Source: Shewanella fodinae (GTDB lineage Bacteria; Pseudomonadota; Gammaproteobacteria; Enterobacterales; Shewanellaceae). Taken from it: DNA of 64,000 bases. Location of the stretch: positions 157,955 to 221,954 of the forward strand of contig NZ_BMXW01000005.1 in NCBI RefSeq assembly GCF_014651955.1, read 5' to 3'. This document shows positions 22,050 to 32,876 of the stretch, in pieces. The position numbers were made by a program, and so were the translations under genes. Each line of letters begins with the position of its first letter. The stretch's first letter is position 1. Under the pieces are notes generated by a model, which was not told the DNA's origin, did not search any database, and saw nothing but the letters and a program-made list of their open reading frames with translations.

Positions 22050-22062
22050 TCGGGCTGGCTAG

Positions 22063-22088
22063 AAAGGTGCCAATTGGCACCTTTTTTA
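22063..22088 (+). terminator. Rho-independent terminator after the M1 peptidase
   Basis: A 9-bp stem AAAGGTGCC/GGCACCTTT with loop AATT is followed by more T residues. It starts 13 bases past the stop codon. Confidence 0.88.
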
Positions 22089-22172
22089 TTGGGGGAAAGC
22101 TGTTGTATATCATCGTTATCCCGCGGCATCATATACCCAGCAAAACAACATTAGGACAGCAATATCACCAAC

Positions 22173-22928
22173 ATGGAACCTGATTACTCAAATTACAGCA
22201 CAGCCGAACTAGAAGATGTACTTCGCCATATTGACCAAACACAATTTCCTGAAAGATACCAAGCCGTTGAACAACTACTAACACAACGCCGTATGCCAAC
22301 AACGCAGGATTACTCGGGTGAAATGGTTATCGACACATCGCCATCTACTGCGGTGAGTGAACCAGCCACATTGGGAGTATTTCCTTATGTGATTGGTGCA
22401 CTGGCATTTATCCCGCTGTTAGGGATTATCTTTGGTGTCATCGCGCTGGTATGGGGCTTACTGACGTCGCGCCAAGGCGGAAAATTGCTGGCGAGTATTG
22501 GGGTCTTAGCGATGCTCAGCGCTAACAGCTATTTTTACCTAATGATGCATAAAGCTGGACTGACGACATGGATCAATGATCCTAACCCAGTGCCAACTCA
22601 GTTATTGCAGGACAATCTCAATACCCTCTATTCACAAGTGGAACTCTACCGCTTTCGAAACGGCGAATATCCACAGTCACTGGCGCTACTGCAACAGGCT
22701 TTTCCGCTCAGTGGAGTACCGCTACAGGACACCTCCTTTAAGAACAGCCAAAGCGATTTCTTTTATCAACGACTGGATCAGGAACATTACCAATTACTGG
22801 CTCGGGGAACAGATGGTAAGCCGCTGACCGATGATGATATATGGCCTAATACGAGCCAAAGCATAAATGATGCGAGCGGGCTGACACACCCTGCAGTTGC
22901 CAACGATGCTGCCTTGCCAGATCAATAA
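22173..22928 (+). CDS. Membrane protein with pseudopilin-like C-terminal domain
   Basis: A 251-residue protein that I cannot assign to a named family. Residues about 1-50 are cytoplasmic and acidic. Two membrane segments lie at about 70-95 and 103-122. The C-terminal half resembles a GspG-type pseudopilin head: a helix LLQDNLNTLYSQVELYRFRN, then GEYPQSLALL and a GTDGKPLTDDDIW end, much like the calcium-site loop of type II secretion major pseudopilins. It is isolated from any secretion operon. A role in envelope sensing or assembly is speculation. Confidence 0.7.
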   Translation: MEPDYSNYSTAELEDVLRHIDQTQFPERYQAVEQLLTQRRMPTTQDYSGEMVIDTSPSTAVSEPATLGVFPYVIGALAFIPLLGIIFGVIALVWGLLTSRQGGKLLASIGVLAMLSANSYFYLMMHKAGLTTWINDPNPVPTQLLQDNLNTLYSQVELYRFRNGEYPQSLALLQQAFPLSGVPLQDTSFKNSQSDFFYQRLDQEHYQLLARGTDGKPLTDDDIWPNTSQSINDASGLTHPAVANDAALPDQ

Positions 22929-23097
22929 TACCTAGGAAAGTTATCGTCTTTACGCTTAACAAAAAAATAGTTCCATGATCTTTATGGTATTTTTTACTTT
23001 CTAGGGTGTTTTCACAAAATCCGGCAAGGGAACTTTACCACCGCAAGCCAATAGTAAAGTCTGGCAGACGCGATATTCATATCAAAGGAAGGATATT

Positions 23098-23892
23098 ATG
23101 CGTTATTCACCAACCTTGGCGTTGCCGTGGCTATTATGCTGCGCCCCCACCGCCTTGGCCTGTAACCCGCTGCCACCAGCTGTCACTGACGCAGTTCTTC
23201 AACATCAGATGGTGATGGTCGGTGAATATCATGGGACAAACGAAGCGCCACAGGCATTTTATGATCTGGTCTGTACAGCATTAGCCGCCAAGCCACAGGC
23301 CATTACGGTGGCTTTAGAACTGAATGCCATCAAAGGCATCACCCTCACCGATAAAAATTCCCTACAACAGTGGCTCACTGCCGATAAAGAGTGGCTGGGG
23401 CCTCATGACGGTCGCAGCAGCAAAGCCATGTATCAGTTACTAGAAAAACTGGTAGAGGCTAGACAGACCTATCCGCAACTCTCCATATTGCTATTTAATA
23501 GTCATGCAGACGCCCGTGATGAGGCGATGGCGCAGAATATTATGGCTGACTATCATGGCCAAAAATTGCTGACTTATTCAGGTGATACTCATGCAAAGCA
23601 GACGCCAGGCACCGCATGGGATGCCAATGCCACATTAATGGGACAAGTGCTTAAGCAGCACTATCCAGCGCAAATTTACAGTATCAAATTACGCTACGCA
23701 GGCGGTACTGCCTGGGCTTGGGAAGATACCATTGGGGTACAAAAAGTGAGCGTGACTCGTGAACCTGCGCCCTTTACCAGCCAAATATCAGCTAATGCCG
23801 ACTTTAATCTGCTGTGGAATATTGGGCCAGTCACCGCCTCCTATCCTTATCTAGCAACGGCAGCAGAGCAGCAAAACTCCGTTAGCCACTGA
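23098..23892 (+). CDS. ChaN/Tiki-like haem-binding uptake protein
   Basis: A 264-residue exported protein. The N-terminal signal peptide ends near CAPTALAC. The body carries the motif VGEYHGTNEAP and later NSHADARDEAMAQNIM and LLTYSGDTHAKQ. This Glu/His pattern is that of the ChaN/Tiki/EreA-like superfamily, whose ChaN branch binds haem. AAGGA precedes the ATG. It is followed 90 bp downstream by the ModF-like gene. Haem or iron handling is a family-based guess; an esterase-like function is also possible. Confidence 0.7.
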   Translation: MRYSPTLALPWLLCCAPTALACNPLPPAVTDAVLQHQMVMVGEYHGTNEAPQAFYDLVCTALAAKPQAITVALELNAIKGITLTDKNSLQQWLTADKEWLGPHDGRSSKAMYQLLEKLVEARQTYPQLSILLFNSHADARDEAMAQNIMADYHGQKLLTYSGDTHAKQTPGTAWDANATLMGQVLKQHYPAQIYSIKLRYAGGTAWAWEDTIGVQKVSVTREPAPFTSQISANADFNLLWNIGPVTASYPYLATAAEQQNSVSH

Positions 23893-23981
23893 TAGCGTCA
23901 GCCATTTAACTACTGGCATTCGCGAAGCGATTATTGCAGTATGGAACCCCTGCTGTCGTCATCGCTTATATTCACAATCAA

Positions 23982-25412
23982 ATGCTTATCCAGGATCTGA
24001 AATACCAAACGGCTTCCAGCAAACTGTTTATCGAAAAGTGGCACATCGCACCGGGCGAACACTGGGGCGTGTTTGCCGGACAAGGCCAAGCTGCCGAGTT
24101 GCTTGTGGGTTTGCTGAGTGGAGAGTTAACCCCCCATAAAGGAACTATCGAAGGGTTGCCAGCCAAAGTGGCCTGTGTATCGCTGCAACAGCAGCAAAAG
24201 TTGCTGGAACAACAGATTGCCGACGATGAAAGCGAGATGCAGAGCGGCGACACCGTGTCGCAGATCTTGCTGGATAATGGTTGTGATATGCAAACACTGC
24301 CGGAACTATTGGCGATCACCGACCTAACCCACCTGCAAGATCGTGGTTTTCGGCTGTTATCGACCGGAGAAACCCGCCGCTTAATGCTAGCCAAAGCCAT
24401 TGCCGGACAACCGCAATGGTTAATTCTGGATGAGCCTTATGCCGGACTCGACGTTGCCCATCGGGCGGCATTAAGCAAACTGCTGCAAACGCTCGCCAAA
24501 CATACGCAGCTGTTGTTACTCACCAGTCGCGAAGATGAACTACCTGCGTTTATCAGTCATATAGCACTGTTTGATGACCACCAACTGACACAAACCTTGA
24601 GCCGAGAAGCATGGCAACAGCATCCTTTACTAGTGCAGATGCAGGCGTTATCGGAAGCGAAAAGTGCGCGGATGCTGGCGTTGCTAAAGCAACAAGATGC
24701 AGCTAATTATCCCAACCCGCTGCTACAGTTGACTGATGTAAAAGTGGCTTACACTGACACGCTGATTTTTGAACATGTCAACTGGACCATTAACCGCGGT
24801 GAACACTGGCAATTACGCGGCCCCAATGGCGCGGGTAAAAGCACGCTGCTGGGGCTGATTTTGGGCGATCATCCGCAGTGTTACAGCAATAACATCACCA
24901 TTCTTGGTGTTAAACGCGGCAGCGGCGAAAGCATCTGGGACATCAAAAAGCATATTGGCGTAGTGTCTTCGTCATTGCACTTGCAATACCGGGTTAATTG
25001 CAGCGCCCTGGAAGTGCTGCTCTCAGGTTATTTTGACTCCATCGGTCTCTATCAAAAACCCTCTGCGCTACAAATCAGTAATGCCCAGACCTGGCTAGAA
25101 GTGCTGGAGATGAGAGAATTTGCCAAGACTGGCTTCCGCTCACTGGATTATGGCCAACAACGACTGTTGCTGATTGCCCGTGCGCTGATCAAACAGCCAG
25201 CGCTGTTAATTCTCGATGAACCCTATCAGGGGCTGGACTATCTCAACCGCAAGCTGGTATTTCATGCACTCAATCGCATTGCTGCCAGTAATATCAGCCA
25301 GTTACTGTACGTTACTCACCATCATGAAGATACTCTCGATGCGATTCATCATTTTGCGGATTTTGTGCCTGTAGGTGATGGCAGCCATCGGTTAGTGATA
25401 AGTCACAATTAA
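23982..25412 (+). CDS. modF: ModF-like double ABC ATPase with degenerate first Walker A
   Basis: Two fused ABC ATPase domains without membrane segments, 476 residues, resembling E. coli ModF over the whole length (for example SGESIWDIKKHIGVVSSSLH and the GYFDSIGLYQ stretch). ModF is linked to molybdate handling in E. coli, but its exact role is unclear. The C-terminal domain has an intact GPNGAGKST (about 280-288) and LLILDEPYQGLD. The N-terminal domain keeps LSTGETRR and LILDEPYAGLD, but its P-loop reads GQGQAAELL, lacking the Lys and Ser/Thr. A TTG start at 23934 is open; I prefer ATG 23982. No modABC genes are nearby. Confidence 0.82.
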   Translation: MLIQDLKYQTASSKLFIEKWHIAPGEHWGVFAGQGQAAELLVGLLSGELTPHKGTIEGLPAKVACVSLQQQQKLLEQQIADDESEMQSGDTVSQILLDNGCDMQTLPELLAITDLTHLQDRGFRLLSTGETRRLMLAKAIAGQPQWLILDEPYAGLDVAHRAALSKLLQTLAKHTQLLLLTSREDELPAFISHIALFDDHQLTQTLSREAWQQHPLLVQMQALSEAKSARMLALLKQQDAANYPNPLLQLTDVKVAYTDTLIFEHVNWTINRGEHWQLRGPNGAGKSTLLGLILGDHPQCYSNNITILGVKRGSGESIWDIKKHIGVVSSSLHLQYRVNCSALEVLLSGYFDSIGLYQKPSALQISNAQTWLEVLEMREFAKTGFRSLDYGQQRLLLIARALIKQPALLILDEPYQGLDYLNRKLVFHALNRIAASNISQLLYVTHHHEDTLDAIHHFADFVPVGDGSHRLVISHN

Positions 25413-25426
25413 AGGATGATGAGCAG

Positions 25427-25669
25427 ATGTGGCGTGAATTTACGAAAGTCATCACCGTGTATATCGCATTGGCAATTGTTCTCATCTTAGCGTTCTGGCT
25501 CACCCTCAAACTAATACCGTGGCAACTGCACTGGCTCAAACTGATGATTCCTTCGCTTGCGCTCGCCACGCCCCATTGGCTGATAGCATTGCTCATTAGC
25601 GTCCAGCTCTTCAGCTATTTCGTTGGGCTAATTTTTCTCGGCATAAAATTGCTCACAAAAATCCATTGA
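25427..25669 (+). CDS. Hypothetical small inner-membrane protein
   Basis: 80 residues with two strongly hydrophobic segments (about 8-27 and 48-73) and almost nothing else. AAAGGA lies a little over ten bases before the ATG. It starts 14 bases after the modF-like stop, so the two are likely cotranscribed. I do not recognise a family. Confidence 0.65.
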   Translation: MWREFTKVITVYIALAIVLILAFWLTLKLIPWQLHWLKLMIPSLALATPHWLIALLISVQLFSYFVGLIFLGIKLLTKIH

Positions 25670-25778
25670 TTGACGCGATAACGGAATTAGCGTTAGCCGC
25701 GCACGTCACTTTAATCTAGCGCCTCCTTTGGTGTAGAATCCCCATTCCCGAATCGATCTCCAAAGGCATTGCTGATAC

Positions 25779-26243
25779 ATGAGCCAAGCACTGTTTTATC
25801 TGCTGCCCGCAAATCCGGCCGTCAATGTCAGCGAACAGGTGTCGCTACTGGCCTGCCGTTTAGCACAGCAGTATTTTCAACAGGGGCAATGGCTGTATCT
25901 ACATTGTGAAGATCAAGCGCAGGCGTACCAGATAGATGAGTTGCTGTGGCAATTTGAACCCAGCGCCTTTGTGCCCCATAACCTCAAAGGTGAAGGGCCA
26001 AAAAACGGTGCGCCAGTTGAGATAGGTTTTGACCGGCTTGGCCCCAATGTGCGACGGCCAGTGCTGATTAATCTGGCCACAGCAGTGCCAACATTTGCTA
26101 ACAACTTTAGCCAGATCCTTGATTTTGTTGCGGGTGATGATGTGCAAAAGCAACAGGCTCGGGAGCGTTACCGTCAGTATCGCGCTCAGGGCATAGCGCT
26201 CAACACTCAAGATTTAGCAACACAACCCATTAATTTTGTTTGA
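25779..26243 (+). CDS. holC: DNA polymerase III chi subunit
   Basis: Chi links the clamp loader to single-strand binding protein. The 154-residue sequence has the family features: FYLLPANPA near the start, a Cys-containing helix [21 protein letters not shown], and the [20 protein letters not shown] loop. Its end overlaps the frame of valS and the valS ATG lies 14 bases after the holC stop. The holC-valS pair is conserved, but pepA, which usually precedes holC, is absent here. Confidence 0.93.
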   Translation: MSQALFYLLPANPAVNVSEQVSLLACRLAQQYFQQGQWLYLHCEDQAQAYQIDELLWQFEPSAFVPHNLKGEGPKNGAPVEIGFDRLGPNVRRPVLINLATAVPTFANNFSQILDFVAGDDVQKQQARERYRQYRAQGIALNTQDLATQPINFV

Positions 26244-26257
26244 GAAAACTGGTTCCC

Positions 26258-29113
<2,856 letters not shown>

Positions 29114-29137
29114 AATTAACCATTTGATTTAGATGAT

Positions 29138-29169
29138 AAAAAGCGACCCGTATTAGGTCGCTTTTTATT
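29138..29169 (+). terminator. Rho-independent terminator after valS
   Basis: An 11-bp stem AAAAAGCGACC/GGTCGCTTTTT with a seven-base loop and additional T residues. It isolates holC-valS from the borosin-type locus downstream. Confidence 0.92.
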
Positions 29170-29422
29170 TATATAAATAACCACATGAATTAACAATTCA
29201 TCAATTGTTTTCACACACCGTCCTCTTTAGAATGCATTAACGACTGCTGAAAAGATAAGCTGCCAGCGGATTTTGTTAGCGCTATCGGTAACATCAGCAA
29301 CAACAATTACAAAACGGCGCCAGAGCAAACTTTTTAGCTGACAAATTGCCTGCTGTACTAAAAACAGCAACACAATTGCGCTTGAATACCAAACACATGG
29401 ACAGACAGTTTCAGGACAAATA
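29170..29422. other. Leader region of the borosin-type operon
   Basis: About 250 bp without a gene. A candidate promoter lies near the left end, leaving a leader of some 180 bases that is A-rich. No convincing hairpin or riboswitch is visible by eye. Confidence 0.5.
29205..29233 (+). promoter_or_regulatory. Candidate sigma-70 promoter for the borosin-type operon
   Basis: TTGTTT at 29205-29210 and TAGAAT at 29228-29233 are separated by 17 bases. The -10 matches five of six consensus positions, the -35 only three. It lies downstream of the valS terminator. Confidence 0.35.
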
Positions 29423-30271
29423 ATGGCAGGCAGTCTTTATTGTGTAGGGGTGGGAATGACGCTTGGGGCGCATATCTGCCCGTTGAGCCGCAGTTACATC
29501 GAGAATGCAGATGTGGTTTTTTCAGGTGTTTCTGACGGATTTGTCGAACTCTGGCTGCATCAAATTCATCACGATGTCCGCAGCTTGCAATCCTTCTATG
29601 GCAAAGATAAGTCTCGCCACATTACCTACCGCGAAATGGTCGACACCATGCTGGCTGAAGTTAAGCAAGGTAAGAATGTGGTTGGTGCTTTTTACGGTCA
29701 TCCCGGTGTATTTGCCAAAGCGCCCCATGACGCCATCGCCCGTGCCAGAGTAATGGGCTATGAAGCCAAAATGATCCCCGGAATTTCCGCCGAAGATTGC
29801 CTTTATGCCGATCTGGGCATGGATCCTGGCAAACAGGGTTGTCAGCATTATGAAGCCAGCCAATTTATGTTGTATAAACGGCGAATAGATCCAACCGCCA
29901 TGCTGATTTTATGGCAGATAGGTCTTGCTGGTGATCTCTCCATGGGAATCGATGCAACCGGTGCTGCCGAGCGCCGGTTATTACTGGAGCTTCTCGCGCA
30001 AGATTACCCGGTCGATCATCTGTGTTGGTTATATGAAGCAGCAACCAATCCATTGCAAACCCCACGAATGGAACAGATGCCACTGAAGTCATTGGTGTTC
30101 GCCGACATTTATCTGCACACCACATTGGTGATCCCACCTTTGGCGCCAATGATACCGAATCCGTTGCTGCGGGCTCGGCTCCAGCAACTCCAGCTGAAAG
30201 ACAAACACAAGATGACAACATATAAAAACAACGTAATACCATTCGATACAAATAGGAAAAAACACTTATGA
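29423..30271 (+). CDS. Borosin-type peptide backbone alpha-N-methyltransferase (SonM-like, tetrapyrrole-methylase fold)
   Basis: SAM-dependent enzyme of the corrin/porphyrin methylase fold, 282 residues. The SonM-group pattern is strong: GSLYCVGVGMTLG at the N-terminus, VGAFYGHPGVFAKAPH with the Tyr/His loop near residue 95, then MIPGISAEDCLYADLGMDPG and YEASQFML. In split borosins such as Shewanella SonM/SonA, this enzyme methylates backbone amides of a separate precursor. Its stop overlaps the start of the next gene (ATGA), and that gene encodes a precursor-like peptide, which supports the assignment. After the catalytic domain a basic tail of about 30 residues (from RARLQQLQLKDK) is present. 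A plain cobalamin-pathway methylase is unlikely, as no cobalamin genes are near. Confidence 0.85.
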   Translation: MAGSLYCVGVGMTLGAHICPLSRSYIENADVVFSGVSDGFVELWLHQIHHDVRSLQSFYGKDKSRHITYREMVDTMLAEVKQGKNVVGAFYGHPGVFAKAPHDAIARARVMGYEAKMIPGISAEDCLYADLGMDPGKQGCQHYEASQFMLYKRRIDPTAMLILWQIGLAGDLSMGIDATGAAERRLLLELLAQDYPVDHLCWLYEAATNPLQTPRMEQMPLKSLVFADIYLHTTLVIPPLAPMIPNPLLRARLQQLQLKDKHKMTTYKNNVIPFDTNRKKHL

Positions 30272-30525
30272 TGGATGTGATCGCTTTATTGGAAAAACTT
30301 GGTAGTGACTGTACATCGTTGCAAGCAGAGCATTTGCAAACATTGTTGGAAGAGTCAAATCTCAATGAAGACGTGAAAAAATTAATACAACAACAAGACT
30401 TAAAGGGATTGGCGAATAAATTAGCAATTAATGAAAGCATTATTTGTTGTGCACAGGTTGCTCCCGATGAAGATGAACCTGATGAAGACAAACAGCCCAA
30501 AGATGATGAAGCAATCAATCGCTAA
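30268..30525 (+). CDS. Putative split-borosin precursor peptide
   Basis: 85 residues. Residues about 3-55 look like a small helical domain (VIALLEKLGSDCTSLQAEHL, then two or three more amphipathic helices ending LKGLANKLAI). This resembles the binding domain of SonA-type borosin precursors. Then comes a short hydrophobic segment SIICCAQVAP (about 57-66), the likely modified core, and an acidic Pro/Asp/Glu tail. AGGA lies ten bases before the ATG, which overlaps the methyltransferase stop, so translation is coupled. The modification itself is inferred; no protease, transporter or other tailoring enzyme is next to it. Confidence 0.75.
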   Translation: MMDVIALLEKLGSDCTSLQAEHLQTLLEESNLNEDVKKLIQQQDLKGLANKLAINESIICCAQVAPDEDEPDEDKQPKDDEAINR

Positions 30526-32305
30526 TTCGTTATTCAGGCATATTATACTGTTGCTATTGCTGGCGACGGAGGGTGCGTTCGCCAGTGATTTTATGTCCCA
30601 GCTTCAAGCTGCAGATATTGTTCGATCTAGTAACCCAAGTTTATTTAGTCGCAAGCTAACAGCGATAAGAAAGCATTTACCAGAGTTATCTACAAATGAA
30701 TTTCTTTATTTACAATATCTTACCGGATATGAGTTAGCATTTAATGGCGAGATCCTCGCTGGAGTAGAAAAATACAAGCAGATACTCAATTCTAATGCGA
30801 GTAATAACTTAAAACTTAGGGCTGAACTTTCAATAGTAAATGAATATGCCATATCGAAAAATTGGGAAGATGGTCTTAAGTACCTAAGTAGCGCATTAAA
30901 GCAACAAGACTCGATAACAGATCAAAATCTGAAAGTGATGTCCTTTACCGTCGCAGCTTTGTTTTACAACGCATTAGGACAATACGAACTGGCTAAGGAG
31001 TATGCTGAACAACTCATCAATCAAACAGAACTCCCGCGCCAAAAATGTTTGGCTTCTCAGCTTTTAGTGGAAAGTAAATCCAAGTTAGATGAATTATCTG
31101 CCACTTCTGATGAATTTTTAGCGTCAAAGACACAATGTAACGCTGCCAACGAAGTTGTCATGGCTAGTATTATTGTAGCTACACAAGCAGAATTATTTTT
31201 AAAATATAATCAACCAAAACAAGCAATTAAATTATTAGAAGCGCAGTTCCCCGAATTACAAAAAGTGGGTTACAAAACAACTATCGGGGTGTTTTATGCA
31301 CTACTTAGTGAAGCCTACTGGACACTAGGACAAGAAAAAAACGCATACAACCACGCCCAAAAGGCGGTAGCAATACTAAAGATTCAAGCACCACTAAACG
31401 GCCCAAAGACTCGCGCTTACAAGGTGTTATATGAATATTACCGCAGCCACGGTGATGATACTGCCGCATTGGATGCCTACATTAATTATGCAGAAGCCGA
31501 TAAAGCAAATCTTGATGAAATCAAAACCAAGACTATGGCTTACCAGTTGGTACAACATCAAAGTATTGAACAACAGAATCGTATTTTACTGCTCAATCAG
31601 CAAAACCGCTTACTGAAGCTACAACAAAAACTAGTAGAAAATGAAAGCCGCACGCAGCGAGATTTGATTGTGGCACTGATGTGTGTGATTGCGTTATTGA
31701 TATTCAGTGCAGTTCAGTCATGGCGCAATCAGCGTCATTTTCGAAAGTTGGCAGAATATGATGGTCTTACTAATATCTTCAGCCGGGCTCATTTCACGGC
31801 AATGGCACATCAACTGTTGCAACATAGCCAGCAACATCAAGAATCTGTCAGTTGCGTGATGTTTGATATCGATCATTTCAAGCAGATTAACGACAGCAAG
31901 GGGCATAAAACCGGTGATTGGGTATTACGCAATGCCGCCCAGAGCAGTCGCCAATTATGCCGACATAATGACCTGCTGGGTCGCGTAGGGGGGGAGGAAT
32001 TCTGCATTTTGCTGCCACAGACCAATCTCAAACAGGCTAAAGAGATGGCCGAACTTTTACGGCAACGACTGAGCACACTCTACACCAGTGATAGTGGTTA
32101 TGACTTCAGTCTGACCGCTAGTTTTGGTGTCTCAGACACCAGCACTTCCGGCTACAAATTAGAAGGATTGATGCATGATGCTGACCAAGCCATGTATCAG
32201 GCGAAGAGCAGTGGTCGTAATCGGGTTTGTTGTTTTGTCGTCAATGAATGTAACAGCCTAGAGAACGAGACACCATTGACACCGTCACAATCCAATCAGT
32301 TATAA
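30503..32305 (+). CDS. Membrane diguanylate cyclase with periplasmic TPR-like sensor
   Basis: About 600 residues. A signal peptide (HIILLLLLATEGAFA) leads to a roughly 350-residue helical region of TPR-like repeats, predicted periplasmic. Then come a coiled coil, one membrane segment (about 386-408) and a GGDEF domain. The active site GGEEF (about 496-500) is intact, and an inhibitory-site RHND (RxxD) sits five residues upstream, so it should make c-di-GMP with product inhibition. The start is uncertain: ATG at 30482, 30503 or 30506; all overlap the precursor gene. Overlap with the borosin-type pair suggests shared expression. Confidence 0.85.
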   Translation: MMKQSIANSLFRHIILLLLLATEGAFASDFMSQLQAADIVRSSNPSLFSRKLTAIRKHLPELSTNEFLYLQYLTGYELAFNGEILAGVEKYKQILNSNASNNLKLRAELSIVNEYAISKNWEDGLKYLSSALKQQDSITDQNLKVMSFTVAALFYNALGQYELAKEYAEQLINQTELPRQKCLASQLLVESKSKLDELSATSDEFLASKTQCNAANEVVMASIIVATQAELFLKYNQPKQAIKLLEAQFPELQKVGYKTTIGVFYALLSEAYWTLGQEKNAYNHAQKAVAILKIQAPLNGPKTRAYKVLYEYYRSHGDDTAALDAYINYAEADKANLDEIKTKTMAYQLVQHQSIEQQNRILLLNQQNRLLKLQQKLVENESRTQRDLIVALMCVIALLIFSAVQSWRNQRHFRKLAEYDGLTNIFSRAHFTAMAHQLLQHSQQHQESVSCVMFDIDHFKQINDSKGHKTGDWVLRNAAQSSRQLCRHNDLLGRVGGEEFCILLPQTNLKQAKEMAELLRQRLSTLYTSDSGYDFSLTASFGVSDTSTSGYKLEGLMHDADQAMYQAKSSGRNRVCCFVVNECNSLENETPLTPSQSNQL

Positions 32306-32311
32306 CGCCTT

Positions 32312-32623
32312 CTAATCAAGCGTGAAATTGCTGAAATCCAAGGTCTCAGCATCATTGGCTGTATCGTCAAAATTTAACTGTTGATTTAAAGCCGCCGCTT
32401 GTTCCCGTTGTTGTAATTGTTGGTGTTTCATTATCGCTAGTTGGCGCCGCCGTTTGCGTGCTTTACAAAGGCGGATGATGTCAGCTTTTTGCGCATTAGA
32501 GAAATTTAACCAGCCAAAACGCTCTTCACGGCTGCGCATACAACCTTTGCAATAGCCACGGTCATCAGACTGACAGATGCCAATGCAGGGACTGGGAATA
32601 TCAAAAAACGCCAGCTGTTCCAT
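32312..32623 (-). CDS. DUF1289 domain protein
   Basis: 103 residues. The N-terminal half is a clear DUF1289 domain: SPCIGICQSDDRGYCKGCMR with four Cys spaced as in the family, then EERFGWLNFSNAQKADIIRL. Such Cys spacing suggests a metal or Fe-S site, unproven. A basic helix and a Gln-rich, then acidic tail follow. It is convergent with the GGDEF gene, the stops being six bases apart. Confidence 0.85.
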   Translation of the reverse strand: MEQLAFFDIPSPCIGICQSDDRGYCKGCMRSREERFGWLNFSNAQKADIIRLCKARKRRRQLAIMKHQQLQQREQAAALNQQLNFDDTANDAETLDFSNFTLD

Positions 32624-32834
32624 ATATTGCCGCTTGAGTGGCCCGAGAGCTCTGCAGTTTATACAAGCCCAAACAAAGTGATAATGTTATTTAGGTATAT
32701 CATCTGTTGCTTAAAAAGGCGATGTTAGCCACCTCAATAAACGTTAAACAACAGGCTAATTTTATGTGAATTTCATCACATTTCAATCAGCATACTGCAA
32801 GCACTAGCAACAAATGGGTAAACTAGCGGGCAGT

Positions 32835-32859
32835 ACGCCTAAAGGCGTTTCACTATAAT
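32835..32859 (+). promoter_or_regulatory. purT promoter with overlapping palindrome
   Basis: TATAAT at 32854-32859 lies 18 bases before the purT ATG region's ribosome site. Just upstream, ACGCC/GGCGT (32835-32848, loop TAAA) forms a perfect palindrome in the spacer between -35 and -10, a typical repressor position. It partly resembles a PurR box but is shorter. Confidence 0.4.
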
Positions 32860-32876
32860 CATAAAGGTACCCTCAA

